The notes beneath the pieces are model-generated. The model searched no databases. It was not told the origin of the DNA and was given only the letters and a program-made list of their open reading frames with translations. Positions 32,172-39,273 of a stretch of DNA of 39,273 bases are shown piece after piece (within the stretch, counting starts at the first letter, position 1; every line of letters begins with the position of its first letter). The DNA comes from Casp-actino8 sp965659595 (GTDB lineage Bacteria > Actinomycetota > Acidimicrobiia > Acidimicrobiales > Ilumatobacteraceae). Location of the stretch: NCBI GenBank assembly GCA_965659595.1, contig CBFHWN010000011.1:1-39273 (forward strand), given 5' to 3'. The translations under genes and the position numbers were made by a program.

Positions 32172-33644
32172 TCAGCCGGGCCAGACGAGAGACTGCATCT
32201 CGGTGTAGCAGTGCAGACCGAAATCGCCGCCGTCGCGACCGACGCCGCTCATCTTGAAACCGCCAAAGGGTGCTTCGTGATTGCGTTGCGCGGTGTTGAT
32301 GCCGACGTTGCCGCTACGGAGCTGGCGGGCGATGCGATAGGCCCGGTCGGAGTCCTGAGAGAACACGTAGTCGTAGAGGCCGAACTCGGAACCATTGGCG
32401 ATGGCGATGCCTTCGTCCTCTTCGTCGAACGGAACGACGACCACCACGGGGCCGAAGATCTCTTCTTTGACCGGTGTCATGTCGGGGTGGCAGCCGGCGA
32501 TGAGCGTGGGAGCGACGTAGTAGCCGCGATCCATGTGCGCCGGGCGACGACCATCCACCACGATCTCGGCGCCTTCGGCCGCCCCGGCGGCGATGTACGA
32601 CTCGATGCGATCTCGTTGCACTCCCGAGATGACCGGACCGACGAGGGTGTCGGCATCGGTGGGGGCGCCGACTTTCAGGTGCGGCGCGACGTTGGCAAGA
32701 GCCGACACCAATTCGTCGTAGCGCGAACGGTGCACCACGGCGCGGGTGGGCGCAGTGCAGATCTGACCGCTGTGGAAGGCCCACACACTCTGGATGGCAC
32801 CGACGGCCTTGGCCACGTCGGCATCGTCCATGACGAGGGCAGCGCCTTTGCCGCCGAGTTCGAGGAGTTGACGCTTCATCGTTGCTGCGCCGGCCTGCAT
32901 GATGCGCACACCCACCGCTGTCGATCCGGTGAACGACACCATGTCCACATCAGGGGACGTGGTGAGCGCGGCGGCCGGTTCGGGCTTCGACGACGTGACG
33001 ATGTTGATCACTCCGGGTGGGAAACCGACCTCGTGCATGATCTCGGCCAACTCGATCACGGCGAGCGGATCTTGCGGCGCGGGCTTCATGACGACGGTGC
33101 ATCCGACGGCGAGAGCAGGAGCGATCTTGCCGGCCATGTTCACGACCGGGAAGTTGTACGGCGAGATGCATGCCACCACGCCCACGGGTTGACGCTGCAC
33201 CACACCGCCGATGAGACCACCAGGCGCAAGCGGAGTCGCCTGCATCGGGGACGGGGGCAACGGGATGTCGAGACTGCGAGTGGCGCTCCGCGCGTAGCGC
33301 TCGAAACGTTCGATTGCGACCGGCACCTGCATACGCGAGCCGACCTGAGCCGTGGCGCCGGTTTCACTGATGATGAGCGGCACGAGATCGCCCTGTCGCT
33401 CCTTCAGCTTGTCGGCGACGGCTTGTAAGAGGCGGGCGCGTTCGGCCGGGGGAGTGCGCCACCAAGCCGGAAAGGCGCGCTGCGCAGCACGAGCAGCCTC
33501 GTTCGCCTGCTCGACCGACGCCTCGGGGGCGTGGCCCACCACTTCTTCGGTGGCCGGATTCACGATCGGAGTTGTTCCCTCGGCGCCGTCGACCCATTGG
33601 CCGTCGATCAGCATGCGATAGCGCTTGTCGGTGCTTGCGGTCAT
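32172..33644 (-). CDS. NAD(P)-dependent aldehyde dehydrogenase
   Basis: 490 residues. The catalytic Glu is in ELGGKGAALV, the nucleophilic Cys in GQICTAPTR, the Asn in SPYNFPVVN, and the C-terminal EEIFGPVVVVVPF is typical. It oxidises an aldehyde to a carboxylic acid in the cytoplasm, possibly the product of the P450 or of an alcohol dehydrogenase. ATG at 33644 has CCGAGGGGGAAG upstream. It is divergent from the amidohydrolase gene, with operator site 4 between them. Confidence 0.9.
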   Translation of the reverse strand: MTASTDKRYRMLIDGQWVDGAEGTTPIVNPATEEVVGHAPEASVEQANEAARAAQRAFPAWWRTPPAERARLLQAVADKLKERQGDLVPLIISETGATAQVGSRMQVPVAIERFERYARSATRSLDIPLPPSPMQATPLAPGGLIGGVVQRQPVGVVACISPYNFPVVNMAGKIAPALAVGCTVVMKPAPQDPLAVIELAEIMHEVGFPPGVINIVTSSKPEPAAALTTSPDVDMVSFTGSTAVGVRIMQAGAATMKRQLLELGGKGAALVMDDADVAKAVGAIQSVWAFHSGQICTAPTRAVVHRSRYDELVSALANVAPHLKVGAPTDADTLVGPVISGVQRDRIESYIAAGAAEGAEIVVDGRRPAHMDRGYYVAPTLIAGCHPDMTPVKEEIFGPVVVVVPFDEEDEGIAIANGSEFGLYDYVFSQDSDRAYRIARQLRSGNVGINTAQRNHEAPFGGFKMSGVGRDGGDFGLHCYTEMQSLVWPG

Positions 33645-33680
33645 AACTTCCCCCTCGGAACGGTCCGTCGCCAAGGCTAC

Positions 33681-33701
33681 AATCTGACGAGTCGTCAGAT
33701 T
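33681..33701. promoter_or_regulatory. Operator site 4 (palindrome) between the aldehyde dehydrogenase and amidohydrolase genes
   Basis: Perfect inverted repeat: AATCTGACG, spacer AGT, CGTCAGATT. The centre is 47 bp before the aldehyde dehydrogenase ATG and 65 bp before the amidohydrolase ATG. Confidence 0.85.
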
Positions 33702-33755
33702 TCATCGTTCGACGGTCGAAGGACAGCCGAACGAGTGCGGGAAGTGGAGGAGCTC

Positions 33756-35477
33756 ATGCTCGACATCGTCATTCGCGGCGGACTGGTCATCGACGGAACG
33801 GGAACGCCGGCCCGACGGGCCGACATCGGTGTGAAGGACGGTCGGATCGTCTCGGTCGGAACCGTCGACGAAGCAGCCGCCGAGGTGATCGACGCCGACG
33901 GTCTCATGGTGACACCGGGCTTCGTCGACCCGCACACGCACTACGACGCACAGTTGTTGTGGGACCCGACGGCGAGCCCATCGAGTGTTCACGGAGTCAC
34001 CACGGTCATCGGGGGCAACTGCGGTTTCACTCTCGCGCCACTTCTGCCCGGTGACGCCGACTATCTGCGCAAGATGATGTCGAAGGTCGAAGGTATGCCG
34101 CTCGCCGCGCTCGAGAACGGCACCGACTGGTCGTGGGAGTCCTTCGCCGACTACCTCGGTCGACTCGAGGGCAAAGTGGCGGTGAACGCCGGATTCCTCG
34201 TGGGGCACTGCGCGATCCGGCGTTACGTCATGGGTCCGCAGGCGGTCGGTGACGAGGCGTCGGCCGATCACATCGGTGCCATGCGAGCCGAACTGGCCAA
34301 GGCCTTCGAGGCCGGCGCGCTCGGTTTCTCGTTCACCAACAGCACCTCGCACAGCGACGGTGACGGAGAACCGGTGGCCAGTCGTTGGGCCACTCACGAC
34401 GAACTGATCGCGCTGTGCGAGGAAACCGGCCAGCACGAGGGCACGACCCTCGAAGGCATCGTGCCCGGATGTCTCGATCGTTTCGAGGACGATGAGATCG
34501 AACTGCTCGGGCAGATGAGCGCGGCCGCCAACCGTCCCATGAACTGGAACGTGCTCACCGTCGATTCACGTGAGCCCGATCGCGTGCCGCGTCAGATTTC
34601 GGCTTTCGATCGTGCGGCCGAGTTGGGCGGCAAGGTCGTGGCACTCACCATGCCCGTTCAGGTGCCCATGAACATGAGCTTCCTCAATTTCTGCGGCCTG
34701 TGGTTGCTGCCCGGTTGGCAGAAGATCCTCGGCGTGCCGGTGGCCGAACGAGTCGAGCGTCTGCGTGATGCCGATACGCGTCTCAAGATGCTCGAGTCGA
34801 GCCAGTCGCCCGAGGCCGGAGTGTTCCGCCGTCTCGCCGACTGGGGTGAATACGTCATCGGGGACACTTACTCGGCGGCCAACGAAGGCCTGTCAGGTCG
34901 AATCGTGCGTGACATTGCCACCGAGCGAGGAACGAGCAATTTCGGAACGCTGCTCGACATCGTGATCGCCGACGATCTGCGCACGATCCTGTGGCCCATC
35001 CCGCAGGACAACGACGACGAGTCGTGGCGCATGCGCGCCGAACTGTGGCAGGACCCGCGAGCGATCATCGGGGGTTCGGACGCCGGTGCCCACCTCGACC
35101 GGATGTGTGGTGCGCCGTACCCCACGCGTTGGATCGCCGATTGTCTGCGGGGTCGCAAGCTGGTGTCAGTCGAGCACGCGGTACGCATGATGACTACGGC
35201 GCCGGCACAGCTGTTCGGACTCGTCGATCGAGGTGAGATCCGCGAGGGCGCCTGTGCCGATTTGGTGGTGTTCGACCCCGAGGCAATCGGTTCGGAGGAT
35301 GCTCGACTGGTGACCGACCTGCCGGGCGACTCCTCGCGACTCACGGCGGGATCGTTCGGCGTGAAGCGTGTGATCGTGAACGGAACGGTGATCGTGGAGG
35401 ACGGCGTGGCCAACGGGGCGACCCCGGGCACGGTCCTGAAGTCCGGCCGCGACACCTACACCGTTACCGCCCACTAA
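33756..35477 (+). CDS. Amidohydrolase of the N-acyl-D-amino-acid deacylase type (COG3653)
   Basis: 573 residues. N-terminal LDIVIRGGLVIDGTGTPARR and the metal motif VDPHTHYDAQ (HxH) mark the amidohydrolase barrel. GHCAIRRYVMG and the metal-binding Asp in GGSDAGAHLDRM follow, then a C-terminal beta domain. Proteins of this group are annotated as D-aminoacylases but are also common in actinobacterial catabolic clusters, so the substrate may not be an acyl amino acid. ATG at 33756 has GGAGG upstream; the longer frame to 33531 crosses the operator. A hairpin repeat begins 4 bp after the stop. Confidence 0.85.
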   Translation: MLDIVIRGGLVIDGTGTPARRADIGVKDGRIVSVGTVDEAAAEVIDADGLMVTPGFVDPHTHYDAQLLWDPTASPSSVHGVTTVIGGNCGFTLAPLLPGDADYLRKMMSKVEGMPLAALENGTDWSWESFADYLGRLEGKVAVNAGFLVGHCAIRRYVMGPQAVGDEASADHIGAMRAELAKAFEAGALGFSFTNSTSHSDGDGEPVASRWATHDELIALCEETGQHEGTTLEGIVPGCLDRFEDDEIELLGQMSAAANRPMNWNVLTVDSREPDRVPRQISAFDRAAELGGKVVALTMPVQVPMNMSFLNFCGLWLLPGWQKILGVPVAERVERLRDADTRLKMLESSQSPEAGVFRRLADWGEYVIGDTYSAANEGLSGRIVRDIATERGTSNFGTLLDIVIADDLRTILWPIPQDNDDESWRMRAELWQDPRAIIGGSDAGAHLDRMCGAPYPTRWIADCLRGRKLVSVEHAVRMMTTAPAQLFGLVDRGEIREGACADLVVFDPEAIGSEDARLVTDLPGDSSRLTAGSFGVKRVIVNGTVIVEDGVANGATPGTVLKSGRDTYTVTAH

Positions 35478-35481
35478 CCCT

Positions 35482-35529
35482 CCACCCTGAAGCGGTGAGC
35501 ACCGTGCGCGAGCACCCTGCTTCAGAGTG
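35482..35529 (-). repeat. Hairpin inverted repeat, copy 1 (3' side of the DUF559 gene)
   Basis: Read on the minus strand, away from the gene, it has arm CACTCTGAAGC, a 25-base middle, and arm GCTTCAGGGTG, then G. The arms pair over 11 positions (one T-G wobble). It matches copy 2 at 36528-36575, in opposite orientation, at 40 of 48 positions with both arms identical. Weaker similarity (GGTTnGT) runs 10-12 bases further out, across the amidohydrolase stop. Confidence 0.9.
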
Positions 35530-35548
35530 CGCGAAATTGCGCGGTCTC

Positions 35549-36496
35549 TCAGGTTTGGAGATCGGGGAATTGCGATTGCCTGGCTTGCACCACCTCCGAG
35601 ATCTGCGCAACTAGAGAACGCAAGTGGGATTGAACGTCGTCAGTCGTGCATCGGAGGACATGCCACCCGATTTGAGCTGCCATGACGTCACGCCTTTTGT
35701 CGCTGGCGATCGCCAGAGGACTCTCGTGGTGGGCGCCGTCGACCTCCACTCCTAACTTGATCCCGGGGAGCGCCACGTCGATAAAGGCAGTAGCTCCACC
35801 CGGTAACAGCAGTCGATATTGACGCCTCCAACGGGAATCGTCAGCTTCCAACGCCTTGGCCAGCACAAGCTCGGGATGGCTCATGGCGAAGGGAAGTTCG
35901 TCCGGACGGCCAAGAATCACTCGTCGAAATCTCGCCGAACCAGGCCGCCCCATTTTGACGACTCGGGAACCGAAGGCTCGGATATCCGCCACTGTCGCAA
36001 GTTCGCGATTCACGCAATCTTCGAACGCCGAGAGGAGGGTTCGATCATCAGTTTCGTTGGAGATTTCGAAAAGGGTCTGGGCTGGTGAGCTGACTGCTCC
36101 ACCACCCACGAGGTGAACGACTTGTGGTTCCGCGAAATTGGTGCGGCGTACTCGTACCCCAGTCAGCCTGGGGCATCGATCGGAGTGGATAGAAACCTCC
36201 ACCCGGCCCCGTGGGATGCGGCGTATTCCCCAGTATTCGGCTGCGGTATTACCGGACGCCCATGATCCCGGTACTGCCCAGCAAGCACCCGCAATCTCTG
36301 CTCCAATATCGAGAGGAGATCTACCCAGTGCGAACACAGTCCCTCGATGGATTCTCCTCACCACCCCCTCGGCGAGGAGCCGTTGCCGTGAGGAACGACT
36401 GATTCCCAGCCGCTCGAAATCTTCCAGAAGGATGAGGCCTCCCCGCTGATCGGCGATCCGAGTCAAGGCTGCAAACGTTCGGTTCACGAACCCCAT
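35549..36496 (-). CDS. AbiEi-like wHTH plus DUF559 (Vsr-like PD-(D/E)XK) protein
   Basis: 315 residues. Residues 1 to about 60 form a winged-helix antitoxin-like domain of AbiEi type (LEDFERLGISRSSRQRLLAE, then VVRRIHRGTVFALG). The C-terminal part (about 215-300) is DUF559: HPELVLAKALE, the Asp of AFIDVALPG, VEVDGAHHE and DKRRDVMAAQIGWHVLRCT. These match a Vsr-like endonuclease fold with probable catalytic Asp, Glu/Asp and His. Cellular role is unknown; the family has been speculated to include homing nucleases and defence proteins. ATG at 36496 lacks a clear ribosome binding site but starts the domain correctly. It is flanked by inverted hairpin repeats. Confidence 0.82.
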   Translation of the reverse strand: MGFVNRTFAALTRIADQRGGLILLEDFERLGISRSSRQRLLAEGVVRRIHRGTVFALGRSPLDIGAEIAGACWAVPGSWASGNTAAEYWGIRRIPRGRVEVSIHSDRCPRLTGVRVRRTNFAEPQVVHLVGGGAVSSPAQTLFEISNETDDRTLLSAFEDCVNRELATVADIRAFGSRVVKMGRPGSARFRRVILGRPDELPFAMSHPELVLAKALEADDSRWRRQYRLLLPGGATAFIDVALPGIKLGVEVDGAHHESPLAIASDKRRDVMAAQIGWHVLRCTTDDVQSHLRSLVAQISEVVQARQSQFPDLQT

Positions 36497-36527
36497 GTGG
36501 GATCCAGTCCAACCGTACGGAAGACCC

Positions 36528-36575
36528 CACTCTGAAGCACAGAGCTCGCGGACGGCGCGCTGCGCTTCAGGGTGG
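36528..36575 (+). repeat. Hairpin inverted repeat, copy 2 (5' side of the DUF559 gene)
   Basis: Read on the plus strand, away from the gene, it has arm CACTCTGAAGC, a 25-base middle, and arm GCTTCAGGGTG, then G. The gene's ATG is 31 bp away. The 8 differences from copy 1 all fall in the middle, where each copy still has a short inner stem (CAG/CTG here, GGTG/CACC in copy 1). Confidence 0.9.
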
Positions 36576-36623
36576 GAGGTTTGTTGCAGGTGGGGAGGAG
36601 GGGGCAACAGGGTGTGACAAAAG

Positions 36624-36665
36624 CGTGGGGCGGGGCTCGGGCCGGAACCCTTGCCCCGCCCCACG
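36624..36665 (-). terminator. Rho-independent terminator of the ABC binding-protein gene
   Basis: A perfect 13-bp stem (CGTGGGGCGGGGC and its complement) with a 16-base loop. On the minus strand it is followed by CTTTTG. It starts 27 bp after the binding-protein stop at 36693. It separates that gene from the DUF559 unit. Confidence 0.8.
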
Positions 36666-36692
36666 GCGAGAAACCTCTGACGTGGGGTCAGG

Positions 36693-38174
36693 TCAGCGGA
36701 TGGGGCTCCAGTCGCTGACCACAATGGCGCAGGCACCCGGGTACGAGCAGCCGTTGTACAGGCCGTTCGCATCGGGGGCAGTCTCCGCATCGGCACCGAC
36801 CATGCGCACCGTGTGTACGGCGTTGGCCGCATAAGGCTTGCCGGGTTCCAGGGTTCCGGTACCGCCGCCGATGTTGGCCAGCGGGACTTCACCGAGGCCG
36901 AGGGCGGCTTCGATGAACGAGGCGCGGGTCGGGTTCACGCCCGCTGCTTCGAGGGCCAGCTTCATGATGTTCATGAGGCTGCACTCCATGTAGACGTAAT
37001 CGGAGATGAACATCTTGCCGTTCACGTCCTCCATGACACGGCCAGCCGGGACTCCGGGCATCGACTTGCCGCCGTAGTAGGCCTCGAAGTTCTCGTCGAA
37101 GTTGGCGCGGCAAGCGGCTTCGAACTCCGAGTCCTCACGGAGCGTGGTGCCATCGGTTGCGTGATCGGAATAGGTCACGCACTCCGAGCCGTATGCCTCG
37201 GGCTTCACCTGGGTGGCGCCGTAGGCCGAGCAGCCCGACGACGAGGTGTCCATGATGCTGTAGGGCAGACCGGCAGCGGCTGCGGCAGTGCTGAATCCGG
37301 TGAACTCGGTGAACGGAATACCGACGAACGTCTGCACGACGCCCTCGGCCTCGAACACTCCGACGGCGTCAGCGCCTTCCTGGTTGATCGCTGCGTTGTC
37401 GCCGGACTGCGAGTTGATCTCGACGAGGACCGGTGTGAACCCGGCGTCAGCGAGGGCGGATTCAGCGGCCTTGCCGGCTACGGCCAGGGCTGGTGAGTTG
37501 TTCGACAGGATTCCCACCGACGAACCCGGGGCGGCGTCGGTCGAAGCGACCCACGCGTTCACGGCGGCGACGGCAAGGTCGGGCGACGGCGGGGCGAGCG
37601 AGAGCGTGAGGCCAGTCTCGAGCTCGTCGGAGCCCATGACGTCGCCGTACATGATCGCCACTCCTGCGTCGAGCAGACACTTACGGGCGATCGACGAGAG
37701 GCCGGTGCCGTTCACGATCAAGAAGATGTCGTTGTCGATGGTCGCCTCGGCGCACAGGGTGTCGAACGACGACTGGTCGAGCGGGTTCCACGTGATCGGA
37801 ATGATCTCGATCGTGCGACCATTGATGCCGCCGGCGTCGTTGATGTCGTCGACGAAGACCTTGTAGCGGTCGAAAAGGTGCTCGGTGGTCAATGTGTCAG
37901 GAACCGAAATACCGACGGCTCGAACTGCTTCGAGGTCGGCAACGGCTGCAGCGATGGTGATGGTGTCGGCAGTGACGCCGATGTCGGAGGCCGTGGGTTC
38001 CTCGGCCGGGGCGTCGGTGGCCGCCGGTGTGTCGGTCTCCGACGGTGCGTCGGTCTCAGCCGGGGCCTCGGTCGACGGACTGTCGGAACTCGAGCTGTCG
38101 TCACCACCGCATGCGGCGATGATCAGCGAGGCGCTGGCCAAAGCGGCCCACGCCAAACGGGACTTGGATTTCAT
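36693..38174 (-). CDS. ABC transporter substrate-binding lipoprotein (branched-chain/Peripla_BP_6 type)
   Basis: 493 residues. The signal peptide ends IIAACGGDD (lipobox), followed by a long Ser/Asp/Thr/Pro/Glu-rich linker, then a type I periplasmic-binding fold (VFVDDINDAGGINGRTIEII, IVNGTGLSSIARKCLLDAG, VGILSNNSPALAVAGKAAES). It binds a small ligand outside the membrane and delivers it to an ABC permease; no permease gene is in the window. The ATG at 38174 has CCGAGGGGGAG upstream. It is divergent from an MFS transporter with operator site 5 between them, so uptake of the pathway's substrate is likely (inference). Confidence 0.87.
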   Translation of the reverse strand: MKSKSRLAWAALASASLIIAACGGDDSSSSDSPSTEAPAETDAPSETDTPAATDAPAEEPTASDIGVTADTITIAAAVADLEAVRAVGISVPDTLTTEHLFDRYKVFVDDINDAGGINGRTIEIIPITWNPLDQSSFDTLCAEATIDNDIFLIVNGTGLSSIARKCLLDAGVAIMYGDVMGSDELETGLTLSLAPPSPDLAVAAVNAWVASTDAAPGSSVGILSNNSPALAVAGKAAESALADAGFTPVLVEINSQSGDNAAINQEGADAVGVFEAEGVVQTFVGIPFTEFTGFSTAAAAAGLPYSIMDTSSSGCSAYGATQVKPEAYGSECVTYSDHATDGTTLREDSEFEAACRANFDENFEAYYGGKSMPGVPAGRVMEDVNGKMFISDYVYMECSLMNIMKLALEAAGVNPTRASFIEAALGLGEVPLANIGGGTGTLEPGKPYAANAVHTVRMVGADAETAPDANGLYNGCSYPGACAIVVSDWSPIR

Positions 38175-38244
38175 GCACTCCCCCTCGGAATGTGATCGTC
38201 GGCCGGGTCGGTTGACCGAGCCGAAGCCGAACGGTACCACGATT

Positions 38245-38261
38245 TCTGACGCCCCGTCAGA
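38245..38261. promoter_or_regulatory. Operator site 5 (palindrome) between the binding-protein and MFS genes
   Basis: Perfect inverted repeat: TCTGACG, spacer CCC, CGTCAGA. The centre is 79 bp before the binding-protein ATG and 53 bp before the MFS ATG. Possible -10 hexamers lie on both sides: TACCGT (minus strand, 18 bp from a CTGACG that is part of the site) and TAATGT at 38279 (plus strand). Confidence 0.8.
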
Positions 38262-38305
38262 TTTCCGTCTCGACCGACTAATGTGCCCCAAGAAGGGGGA
38301 TCGCC

Positions 38306-39273
38306 ATGCAGGGGACCGAGGGGACCTCGAACGTACCGGAGCGCTCGACAGCGGCCGCTCTCGCCAGTTCGATCGTCGTGGACGAAGAGGCCAAGCGAGC
38401 AAACAACGACCTCGATATCGAGGAGAATCTACCGACGATCGAGGCCATGTCGCTGAAGGACGGGCTGCGTAAGGGTGGCCCGAGTATCGCCGTCGTGCTG
38501 TTGCTCTTCACGATCTTCGAAGAGTTCGACCGGGTGGCGATGCAGGTGCTCGGTCCCGATATCCAGAAGTCGCTCGGAGTGTCCGACACGCTCCTGCTCG
38601 GCTTGCAGAGTTTCGCCGGTGTTGTCCTCGTGCTGGCCACGTTGCCGTTCGCGTGGCTCGCCGATCGTCGCCGACGTGTGCGCGTGCTGTCAGGTGCTTC
38701 GAGTCTCTGGCTTCTCTTCGTGGCCCTCACCGGGTCGGTGGTCAATTCGTTCCAGATGGGTCTCGCCCGCGCCGGCACCGGTTTCGGAGCGTCGGCACGC
38801 ATCCCGATCGGCCCGTCGCTCGTGGCCGATAATTACCCGCTCGCTGTCCGTACTCGTATTTTCGCGATCGAGGCTCTGGGTCGACCGATCGGTCAAGTAC
38901 TCGGTCCGTTGTTCGCTGCGCTCGTCATCTTTCTTGCCGGTAACGACGGCGGCGACTGGCGTCTCGTGTTCTTGGCCATTTTGATTCCGTCTGGACTCAC
39001 GGTGTTGTGGTCGTACACCTTGAAAGAGCCGACTCGGGGTCAGCAGGAGCAAGAAGCAGTTCTCGGTGCGCCGGTGGTTTCTGGCGAACCCGAGCCACCT
39101 GTGCGACTCAGTGCTGCGTTTCAGCGGTTGAAGAAGGTTCGCACGTTCTATTATTTGGTGGTCGGGATCGGAGTTCTCGGTTTCGCCCTCGTCGCAGTCC
39201 CCGGTGCCTTCAACCTGCTCCTCGAAGATTCGTACGGCTACAGCGCGACCGAACGTGGACTCATCGGCGCCAT
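38306..39273 (+). CDS. MFS transporter, N-terminal part (runs off the window end)
   Basis: At least 322 residues, open to the last base. An N-terminal cytoplasmic extension of about 60 residues is followed by transmembrane helices (IAVVLLLFTIFEEFDRVAM, LLGLQSFAGVVLVLATLPFA and others). The helix 2-3 loop has the MFS pattern AWLADRRRRVRVL, and ARAGTGFGASARIPIGPSLV follows. ATG at 38306 has AGAAGGGGGA upstream. It probably imports or exports a pathway substrate. It shares operator site 5 with the divergent ABC binding protein. Confidence 0.88.
   Translation, partial: MQGTEGTSNVPERSTAAALASSIVVDEEAKRANNDLDIEENLPTIEAMSLKDGLRKGGPSIAVVLLLFTIFEEFDRVAMQVLGPDIQKSLGVSDTLLLGLQSFAGVVLVLATLPFAWLADRRRRVRVLSGASSLWLLFVALTGSVVNSFQMGLARAGTGFGASARIPIGPSLVADNYPLAVRTRIFAIEALGRPIGQVLGPLFAALVIFLAGNDGGDWRLVFLAILIPSGLTVLWSYTLKEPTRGQQEQEAVLGAPVVSGEPEPPVRLSAAFQRLKKVRTFYYLVVGIGVLGFALVAVPGAFNLLLEDSYGYSATERGLIGA

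Larger units (their letters stand above)
35482..36575. mobile_element. Candidate mobile or selfish unit: DUF559 gene framed by inverted hairpin repeats
   Basis: About 1.09 kb: a 48-bp hairpin repeat, the DUF559 gene, and a second 48-bp repeat in inverted orientation. No transposase gene is present; the only enzyme is the Vsr-like nuclease. No target-site duplication is evident outside the repeats. The gene also appears less GC-rich than its neighbours by eye. It interrupts the catabolic region next to a stop codon. The alternative is that the repeats are terminators or intergenic REP-like elements. Confidence 0.45.

Noticed and set aside
35482..35529. Reading the hairpin repeats simply as bidirectional terminators.
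   Set aside because: Neither copy is followed by a clear T-run, one copy is upstream of the gene start, and the binding-protein gene has its own terminator at 36624-36665. Kept as an alternative but not as the main call.
35529..35542. GCGC-GAAATT-GCGC small hairpin next to repeat copy 1.
   Set aside because: Only a 4-bp stem, with no matching partner beside copy 2.
36676..36692. A sixth palindrome-like site, TCTGACG-TGG-GGTCAGG, next to the binding-protein stop.
   Set aside because: Only 5 of 7 positions of the second arm match, and it lies at a 3' end rather than in a promoter gap.

Overview
The window is high-GC bacterial chromosome with tightly packed genes. The gene content points to an actinobacterium, and I would guess Acidimicrobiia (an Ilumatobacter-like lineage). 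The reasons are two F420-type luciferase-like oxidoreductases, a folP2-like gene beside glucosyl-3-phosphoglycerate synthase (the mycobacterial neighbourhood), a sterol side-chain cluster of the mycobacterial igr type, and several apparently leaderless genes. The taxonomy is inference. No tRNA, rRNA, CRISPR array or recognisable transposase gene was seen. No gene-free stretch reaches 300 bases; the longest is 36497-36692, which holds a hairpin repeat and a terminator.

Layout. Positions 1-18229 are mostly housekeeping: the end of dtd, lnt, a lipoprotein-type sortase, a copper-delivery operon (SCO1-like, PCuAC-like, cupredoxin), an M48 protease, a TPR protein, an esterase, lgt, an enoyl-CoA hydratase, galT and a divergent GH36 alpha-galactosidase, gatCAB followed by a folB-folK fusion, a FolP2-like protein, gpgS, and a RibD_C reductase.

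Positions 18300-35477 and 36693 to the end are catabolic. A leftward seven-gene operon (27048 to 19523) carries an acyl-CoA dehydrogenase, ChsH2-, ChsE1-, ChsH1- and Ltp2-like proteins, a CYP125-type P450 and FadA5. These names match the enzymes that oxidise and shorten the cholesterol side chain in Mycobacterium. The ChsE2 (FadE29)-like partner lies apart, on the plus strand at 18341. To the right are two SDRs, two enoyl-CoA hydratase/LLM or SnoaL/LLM modules, an aldehyde dehydrogenase, an N-acyl-D-amino-acid deacylase-type amidohydrolase, a branched-chain-type ABC binding protein and an MFS transporter.

Two signals stand out. First, five near-identical palindromes (core TCTGACR-N3-YGTCAGA) occupy promoter regions of eight transcription units in the catabolic part and of none elsewhere, which implies one unrecognised regulon. 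Second, an AbiEi-like/DUF559 nuclease gene is framed by a pair of 48-bp inverted, hairpin-forming repeats (40 of 48 identical, with both 11-nt stem arms perfectly conserved). This looks like a compact mobile or selfish unit of about 1.1 kb inserted next to the stop codon of the amidohydrolase gene.
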